Source of the DNA: DAOUFU01 sp034429275
Lineage (GTDB): Bacteria > Chloroflexota > Anaerolineae > Aggregatilineales > Aggregatilineaceae
Assembly: GCA_034429275.1 (NCBI GenBank)
Contig: DAOUFU010000060.1
Span: 1 to 11,710 of the forward strand
Direction: 5' to 3'
DNA length: 11,710 nt
In this document: piece by piece, positions 7,369-11,710 of the stretch
Layout: every line of letters begins with the position of its first letter
Numbering within the stretch: position 1 is the stretch's first letter
The notes under the pieces: model-generated
The model's database searches: none
What the model saw: the letters and a program-made list of their open reading frames with translations, nothing else
What the model was told of the DNA's origin: nothing
Made by a program: the position numbers and the translations under genes

Positions 7369-7917
7369 ATGTCCGACCAGGACCGCGAGCGACTGGTGAA
7401 CGACCTGCGGGAGACCTGGCGCTTCCGCCCGCACGACCCCAAAGTGGAGCGCTATATCGGCAAATTCTTCGACCGCCAGCGCATCGATCAAAAGATCGTC
7501 GCGCGCGTGCAGGGCAATCATGGCGTGTATACCGTCGTGATCCAGGTAATGAATGGCCATCCGCAGGCATCCTGCACCTGCTACATCGGCAGATACGGCA
7601 ACTGCCACCACTGCGACGCGCTGGCGCGTACCTTCCTGGCCGAGCCGGAGAGCTTCCGCGAGATCGTCCCCAAAACCTTCGACGAGGTGAACAGCCTGAC
7701 CGACCTGCCGGATTACCTCAATTACGTCACGCTGGCCGAATTGATGGAGCGGCTCAAGGCGGCGGGCATCCGCCAGAAGGCGTTCGCCGAGGCCATCGGG
7801 CTGAGCGCCAATACCATCACCACGCTGAAAGCCAGCGAAGCGCGTCACGCCCGGCGCTATGAACTGGGCGCGGTCAAGCTGGCGGCGCTGTGGGTGCTGG
7901 AAACCTTTGGGGAGTGA
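7369..7917 (+). CDS. Small SWIM zinc-finger and helix-turn-helix protein
   Basis: The 182-residue protein carries a SWIM-type zinc site, C69-x-C71-x7-C79-x-H81, in ASCTCYIGRYGNCHHCDALA. SWIM domains are known as DNA- or protein-binding modules, for example in SWI2/SNF2 ATPases and recombination accessory proteins. Residues about 120-180 look like a Cro/CI-type helix-turn-helix: TLAELMERLKAAGIRQKAFA followed by EAIGLSANTITTLKASE. The N-terminal 40 residues are charged (RERLVNDLRETWRFRP). The start at 7369 is supported by AAAGGGGG (7356-7363), 5 nt upstream. The gene lies 28 bp after the polA stop on the same strand with no terminator between, so cotranscription is likely. A DNA-binding role in repair or in regulating polA is inference from this context. 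There is no helicase or nuclease domain. A transposase fragment is unlikely because both modules are complete. Confidence 0.9.
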   Translation: MSDQDRERLVNDLRETWRFRPHDPKVERYIGKFFDRQRIDQKIVARVQGNHGVYTVVIQVMNGHPQASCTCYIGRYGNCHHCDALARTFLAEPESFREIVPKTFDEVNSLTDLPDYLNYVTLAELMERLKAAGIRQKAFAEAIGLSANTITTLKASEARHARRYELGAVKLAALWVLETFGE

Positions 7918-7996
7918 GGGGAACGGCAGGGGCCAGGGTGTGGCCCGCCCAATGGGTGTAATCCATTTTCGGGGCATGAGACTGTGGGGGTTGCCC

Positions 7997-8107
7997 GGCC
8001 TCACCCCCGCGCGGCCAAAACCGGGCCGCTTCGCCCCCTCTCCAACCGCGGTTGGAGAGGGGAAAGACCAAGCGCCCCGAAGGAGCGCGCCGGTCAGGGG
8101 TGAGGCC
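7997..8107 (+). repeat. Interspersed two-hairpin palindromic repeat, copy 1
   Basis: The 111-bp element is bounded by 11-bp inverted ends, GGCCTCACCCC and GGGGTGAGGCC. Its first 47 bp (7997-8043) are identical to the reverse complement of 11590-11636. It contains a perfect 28-bp palindrome at 8035-8062, centred on AACCGCGGTT, and a second imperfect hairpin (8072-8078 with 8082-8088, one mismatch). No reading frame and no obvious target-site duplication are visible. It resembles a REP/MITE-type non-coding element. Confidence 0.9.
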
Positions 8108-8179
8108 GGATGACCGATGGAGTGTGGACATCTTGAACTTTCGTGAAATGCACCCCTTAATTCCATTGGATGCACAGCG

Positions 8180-8190
8180 TGCGGTATAAT
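8180..8190 (+). promoter_or_regulatory. Probable promoter of the DJ-1/PfpI gene (-10 TATAAT)
   Basis: TATAAT lies at 8185-8190 within TGCGGTATAAT, identical to the string upstream of polA. A weak -35 candidate, TTCCAT, lies at 8161-8166 with 18-nt spacing. Transcription would start near 8197, giving a leader of about 90 nt before the ATG at 8286. Confidence 0.6.
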
Positions 8191-8285
8191 GGACACTTAA
8201 GCGGAGTCGCGCCCCCGACCTGTCACCCGCTCTGCGCCTGGACCAGGCCTCGTGCCTGCGCATGGAAAAGAAGGACTATGAACGT

Positions 8286-8888
8286 ATGTCAAGAAGTGTT
8301 TTGGTGGTGTTATTTGATGACGTAGATACTTTGGATTTCACCGGCCCGATGGAAGTCTTCGCCATCACCGGCCAGCGGGCGACCGGCCCCGTGCCCTTCA
8401 CCGTAACCACCGTGGCCGAACGCCACCATCCCTTGATCACCACCCGCAGCGGCCTGAGCGTCGCCCCCTACTATACCTTCGCCAACGCGCCCCAGGCCGA
8501 TGTCCTGGTCATCCCCGGCGGGCTGGGATCGCGCCACGAGCAGACCAACCCGGCCATGCTCGAATTCATTCGCCGCCAGGCCGCCAAGGCCGAGATCGTG
8601 CTCTCGGTGTGCACGGGGGCGCTGCTGCTGGGCGCTGCCGGGCTGCTGAGCGGCCAGCGCGCCACCACGCATCACAACGCCTTTGCCGAACTTCGCCGCA
8701 CCGCGCCGGAGGCGAGCATCATGGAGAATGTGCGCTATGTGGACAACGGCCAGATCATCACGTCGGCGGGCATCACGGCAGGCATCGACGCCGCGCTCTA
8801 TGTCGTCCAGCGGCTGATGGGTCCGGCCACCGCCCAAGAGACTGCCAGCCACATGGAATATGCCTGGCACCCGATCGAGCAGGCGTGA
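8286..8888 (+). CDS. DJ-1/PfpI-family protein (isocyanide hydratase/GATase1-like)
   Basis: The protein has 200 residues from the preferred ATG at 8286. An in-frame ATG at 8262 would add 8 residues but has no ribosome site, whereas GAAGGA at 8270-8275 sits 10 nt before 8286, which also starts the protein just before its first beta strand (SVLVVLF). The fold markers are LDFTGPMEVF with D17 and E23, VLVIPGG (74-79), and the nucleophile elbow SVCTGALLLGAAGLL with C109-T110. GQRATTHH and TSAGITAGIDAAL are also typical of this group. An Asp near 17 with a Cys-Thr pair is the pattern of isocyanide hydratases; the same fold occurs as the N-terminal half of GlxA-type AraC regulators, but no helix-turn-helix follows here. 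It is probably cytoplasmic. The substrate cannot be fixed from sequence; protease, hydratase or glyoxalase-like activity are alternatives. It is preceded by its own promoter and followed by a gene-free gap, so it appears monocistronic. Confidence 0.93.
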   Translation: MSRSVLVVLFDDVDTLDFTGPMEVFAITGQRATGPVPFTVTTVAERHHPLITTRSGLSVAPYYTFANAPQADVLVIPGGLGSRHEQTNPAMLEFIRRQAAKAEIVLSVCTGALLLGAAGLLSGQRATTHHNAFAELRRTAPEASIMENVRYVDNGQIITSAGITAGIDAALYVVQRLMGPATAQETASHMEYAWHPIEQA

Positions 8889-8946
8889 TTGCGCCGGGGC
8901 AGCGCCGCTGCTGCATGGGGGGCACTGCGGCTTTCTCGCTCAGGAG

Positions 8947-8974
8947 TTGCACAAATTCGTCAGAGGTTTATAAT
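8947..8974 (+). promoter_or_regulatory. Probable promoter for the solute-binding protein gene
   Basis: A perfect TATAAT at 8969-8974 is preceded by TTGCAC (8947-8952) with 16-nt spacing. It lies in a local AT-rich patch (8951-8998) between two GC-rich genes. If used, it gives a leader of about 500 nt before the ATG at 9485. A second weak -10, CATAAT, occurs at about 9219-9224. Confidence 0.5.
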
Positions 8975-8979
8975 CTTTT

Positions 8980-9484
8980 TTGCTCATCAAAATTATACGG
9001 TGTGTCGCGCAGCGATACCGGCTGCGGGCTTCTAGCAAAGCCCTGCACAACAGCGGAACTGGTAGCGATCTCACGTGGACGCACATGCTGATGCCAGATT
9101 CACCAGGGTGTATCGACTGTTCTGCTCGAAGGACTTTGGCAGCATGGACCCTTCAGCGCTTCGACTCTGCCCTGCCCGATCCTTCACTTCCTATCTTGCT
9201 TCACCCAGGCCAACCAGGTTCATAATGACACCGTACCGCAAGACTACCGGGTTTTTTGCAGAGGGTCTCTATTTTGATTTTCCCAAACGATTTCTGAACC
9301 CTCGATGTGACCGTGTTGGCGCATCTGCTGACTACTGGAAAGGAGGTTTGCCCTTCAATCCAATGATTCCACGCTCGCCGAGGCAGTCACAGGTCGGCTT
9401 TGTTCTTGGGCGTGCCGCGCGGCGCGCCGCGACGTCGCACATGTTACAGTCACATTAGCCAGCTCACAGGAGGAGCTTTTCTTC
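8980..9484 (+). other. Long gene-free leader upstream of the solute-binding protein gene
   Basis: This stretch of about 505 bp shows no convincing coding sequence; the short open frames lack ribosome sites and recognisable protein features. It contains two adjacent hairpins (9009-9013 with 9021-9025, then 9026-9031 with 9038-9043), a T6 run near 9251-9256, and a 14-bp palindrome CGCGGCGCGCCGCG at 9418-9431. The ribosome site AGGAGG is at 9468-9473. No known riboswitch or tRNA was recognised. Confidence 0.55.
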
Positions 9485-11236
9485 ATGTCCAAAAAATCAG
9501 CCCTGCCGATGATCCTTGCGCTGACGATGATCATCGCCCTGGTTCCCACCGGGTTTACCTTTGCCAGCAGCGCCGACTACACCTTGACCAGTGTGGTTCG
9601 GCAGGTCGAGCCTGTCACGCTGTATACCACCGACTCGGCGGAAATCAGCACGATCGATCCGCAGCGCGCGACCGATGTTATTTCAATTAACGTGATCGAG
9701 AACCTGTTCCTGGGCCTGACCAACAACGACCCGCTGGTTCCCGGCAATGTGCTGCCCGAAGTCGCCACCGACTGGACTGTGAGCGATGACGGCCTGGTAT
9801 GGACCTTCAACCTGCGCAACGATATTCCCTGGGTGCGCTGGGACCCGGTCAACGACAATGCCGAGATCATGCGCATGGTCACCGCCCACGACTTTGAATA
9901 TGCCATCAAGCGCTCGTGCGATCCCAACCTGGCATCCTACTACAGCTCGCTGAACAGCCAGATGATCGCCGGCTGCGATGTGCCCTTCAACACCCCCGTC
10001 GAAGAACTCACCCCAGAGCTGTTTGACGCCGTGCAGGCCGTCGCGCTCGATGATGTAACCTTCCAGATCACCTTGCAGTTCTCGGCGGGCTACTTCCTCC
10101 CCCAAACCGGGATGTGGCAGAACCGCGCCGTCCCAGAAGAGGTGATCAGCGAATATGGCGAGAACTGGACCGACGTGGGCGTGATCTGGACCAACGGCCC
10201 GTTCGTAATCGATGAACTGGTGCGCGGCGTCCGTCGTGTCTACCTGCGCAACCCCCACCTGCCCGCCGATATTCAGGGACCGGGCAACCTGGAGCGCATC
10301 GTCACTACCGTAGTCGAAGACCAGGGCACGCGCTTCTCGCTCTACCAGGACAACCAGATCGATGTCTCTGGCGTGCCGACCGCCGAGCTTCAGGCCATCC
10401 TCGATGATCCGGCCTATGAAGGCCAGCTCTTCCAGGTGGCCGACCTGGGCGTGTTCTATTTTGCCTACGCGCACGACAAAGCCCCCTTCGATATCGTGCA
10501 CGCGCGGCGTGCCTTCTCGGCAGCCATCGACCGCAACGCCTTCGTTCAGGAAATCCGCCAGAACCGCGGTGTGCCGATGATCCACTTCACGCCCCCCGGC
10601 ATGTTCGGTGCTCCGCCGGTGAACGAAGTGGGTGTGGGCTACAACCCCGAATACGCTCGCCAGCAGATCGAACTGGCCGGCTATCCCAACTGCGAAGGCT
10701 TCCCGACCATCGAGTTCATCGCGCAGTCGGGCATCGGGTCGTGGGGCGAGTTCCTGGCCGCCTCGGTCGAGCGTGAACTGGGCTGCGACCCCAACATCAT
10801 GACGATCGAGCAGCAGGAATTCTCCGTGATCCTCGAAACCACCTCCGCCCAGAACGCGACCGAAGATCGGCCCAACATCTGGACGGCGGGTTGGGGTCCG
10901 GACTATCCCGACGCCAACAACTGGGTGAACGATGTGCTCTCGTGCGAAGGCCAGAACGACTTCAAGCGCCCCTGCACCGAGACTGACGACCTGATCCAGC
11001 AGGCGGCCCGCGAATCCGATCCGGCAGTGCGCCAGGAACTGTACTATCGCATCGAAGAGCAGTTCTTCGGTGAAGATGGCGACTTCCCGATCGCGCCGCT
11101 GTTCCTGCGCCTGGACTACGTGCTGATCAAGCCCTGGTACAAGGCCCCGGTCGAGACCGATGGTCTGTTCGGCGGTGCCCACTGGGATTGGCGCACCATC
11201 GACCAGGAAGCTCAGCTGGCCGCGCGCGGCGGTTAA
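9485..11236 (+). CDS. ABC transporter solute-binding protein, family 5 (oligopeptide/dipeptide type)
   Basis: The 583-residue extracytoplasmic receptor would deliver a peptide, nickel or similar ligand to an ABC importer. Typical family-5 sequence is present: ISTIDPQRATDVISINVIEN (54-73), NVLPEVATDWTVSDDGLVWT (88-107), and the signature ARRAFSAAIDRNAFV (340-354). A hydrophobic signal peptide spans about residues 5-28 (SALPMILALTMIIALV..FAS). It has no lipobox cysteine, unlike most such receptors in monoderm bacteria. Six cysteines (145, 164, 403, 434, 487, 497) fall in three near pairs, suggesting disulfides in an exported protein. The ATG follows AGGAGG (9468-9473) by 11 nt. A strong terminator begins 25 bp after the TAA and no permease or ATPase genes adjoin, so it is likely a stand-alone receptor gene serving a transporter encoded elsewhere. 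The ligand cannot be told from the sequence. Confidence 0.95.
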   Translation: MSKKSALPMILALTMIIALVPTGFTFASSADYTLTSVVRQVEPVTLYTTDSAEISTIDPQRATDVISINVIENLFLGLTNNDPLVPGNVLPEVATDWTVSDDGLVWTFNLRNDIPWVRWDPVNDNAEIMRMVTAHDFEYAIKRSCDPNLASYYSSLNSQMIAGCDVPFNTPVEELTPELFDAVQAVALDDVTFQITLQFSAGYFLPQTGMWQNRAVPEEVISEYGENWTDVGVIWTNGPFVIDELVRGVRRVYLRNPHLPADIQGPGNLERIVTTVVEDQGTRFSLYQDNQIDVSGVPTAELQAILDDPAYEGQLFQVADLGVFYFAYAHDKAPFDIVHARRAFSAAIDRNAFVQEIRQNRGVPMIHFTPPGMFGAPPVNEVGVGYNPEYARQQIELAGYPNCEGFPTIEFIAQSGIGSWGEFLAASVERELGCDPNIMTIEQQEFSVILETTSAQNATEDRPNIWTAGWGPDYPDANNWVNDVLSCEGQNDFKRPCTETDDLIQQAARESDPAVRQELYYRIEEQFFGEDGDFPIAPLFLRLDYVLIKPWYKAPVETDGLFGGAHWDWRTIDQEAQLAARGG

Positions 11237-11261
11237 CGCCTGCGCTCAGCCCAATTTTGCG

Positions 11262-11295
11262 CCGGGGGTGTCCACCAGGATGCCCCCGGTTTTTT
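11262..11295 (+). terminator. Strong intrinsic terminator after the solute-binding protein gene
   Basis: A 12-bp stem (11262-11273 with 11278-11289, all pairs formed if two G-U pairs are counted) closes an ACCA tetraloop and is followed directly by TTTTTT (11290-11295). It lies 25 bp after the stop codon and is a textbook rho-independent terminator. Confidence 0.93.
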
Positions 11296-11522
11296 GTCCC
11301 CGCCCGCCTCGCCAGAGGCATCCGGCCAGAGAAACGCATAGAACGCCGAAGCGCCCTGATTTGAGCGCCATCCTGCACTTTGAGAACATAACCGGCTATG
11401 GCGACCCGCATGAGTCCGCCCCCCCACATCCGGTCAAACTGCCAGAGACCGCCCGGTCCAGGTGATGGCCCTGATCTTCCCTGCAGGGTGATTGCATCAA
11501 AATACGTGACCCGCGCGAGTCC
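11296..11522. other. Intergenic stretch with nothing recognisable
   Basis: This 227-bp stretch between the terminator and repeat copy 2 shows no plausible gene, clear promoter or RNA. With the repeat and the last 74 bp, the window has no complete gene after 11236. Confidence 0.6.
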
Positions 11523-11636
11523 GGCCTCACCCCCACCTTCGCCGCGCCCTGCGGGCGCGTTGTCGGGTGCCCCCTCTCCGAAAATTTTCGGAGAGGGGGC
11601 GAAGCGGCCCGGTTTTGGCCGCGCGGGGGTGAGGCC
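11523..11636 (-). repeat. Interspersed two-hairpin palindromic repeat, copy 2 (inverted)
   Basis: The 114-bp element is inverted relative to the copy at 7997-8107. Its ends are a 12-bp inverted repeat, GGCCTCACCCCC and GGGGGTGAGGCC. Bases 11590-11636 are the exact reverse complement of 7997-8043. The central palindrome (11570-11599) is a perfect 30 bp, centred on GAAAATTTTC. The second hairpin is also perfect: GCGCCC (11544-11549), loop TGC, GGGCGC (11553-11558). No reading frame is evident. Confidence 0.9.
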
Positions 11637-11710
11637 AGCCATTCGCCTCTCATATCCGATCAATTGGCCAAAGTGCATCAGGGGCAGGCGATGCGCATCA
11701 ACCGAAACAG

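Larger units (their letters stand above)
7918..8285. other. Intergenic region holding repeat copy 1 and a promoter
   Basis: This 368-bp gap has no convincing gene. The first 79 bp (7918-7996) are G-rich with no T tract, so no clear terminator for the polA-SWIM unit is seen there, although the hairpins of the repeat at 7997-8107 could slow or stop transcription. The rest contains the TATAAT promoter at 8185-8190 and a leader of about 90 nt for the DJ-1/PfpI gene. Confidence 0.7.

Noticed and set aside
8262..8285. Upstream in-frame ATG of the DJ-1/PfpI gene
   Set aside because: There is no ribosome site before it; GAAGGA at 8270-8275 serves the ATG at 8286, which fits the usual start of the fold.
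9026..9043. Hairpin GGGCTT/AAGCCC considered as a terminator or tRNA arm
   Set aside because: There is no T tract after it and no T-loop GGTTCGA or cloverleaf can be built around it.
9225..9458. Short plus-strand frame in the leader, from an ATG near 9225
   Set aside because: It has no ribosome site, no recognisable protein pattern, and overlaps structured non-coding sequence.
9683..11182. 499-codon minus-strand frame opposite the solute-binding protein gene
   Set aside because: It is a shadow of a clear family-5 receptor, with no ribosome site or recognisable domain.
11691..11710. ATG with AGGGG 6 nt upstream at the right edge, a possible start of a next gene (MRINRN)
   Set aside because: Only six codons are visible, so coding cannot be judged.

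Overview
The window reads as a GC-rich bacterial chromosome, most likely from the phylum Chloroflexota (Anaerolineae or a near relative). This is inferred from the Pro/Ala/Glu-rich cytoplasmic scaffold protein at the left end, the secreted protein with an SH3-like 'LWAPVETLGP' tail, the style of the solute-binding protein, and an interspersed palindromic repeat with GGCCTCACCCCC ends. No rRNA, tRNA, CRISPR array, phage gene or intact insertion sequence was seen.

Left part (1-4475). A very long gene, open at the left edge, ends at 3275. It encodes a mostly disordered acidic protein with several internal repeat families, a roadblock-like segment, and a C-terminal domain that aligns along its length with IS200/IS605 TnpA transposases. 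The two HUH histidines and the catalytic tyrosine of that domain are replaced, so it looks like a domesticated, catalytically dead transposase domain; this is the most unusual item in the window. A GC-rich hairpin follows. Convergent to it is a gene for a small secreted protein of unknown function (4233 to 3391, minus strand). An AT-rich spacer separates that gene from polA, which is transcribed the other way.

Middle (4476-8285). An intact polA encodes DNA polymerase I with 5' nuclease, proofreading 3'-5' exonuclease and polymerase domains, all with their key residues. A small SWIM zinc-finger plus helix-turn-helix protein starts 28 bp after it and is probably cotranscribed. The following 368 bp gap contains copy 1 of the two-hairpin repeat (7997-8107) and a promoter for the next gene.

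Right part (8286-11710). A DJ-1/PfpI-family gene is followed by about 600 bp without a gene, containing a promoter-like site and a structured leader. Next comes a peptide-type (family 5) ABC transporter solute-binding protein that ends at a strong intrinsic terminator. The final 400 bp has no complete gene and contains copy 2 of the repeat, inverted relative to copy 1 (11523-11636).

The genes do not form one pathway. The only likely operon is polA with the SWIM-HTH gene; the others appear to have their own promoters or terminators.
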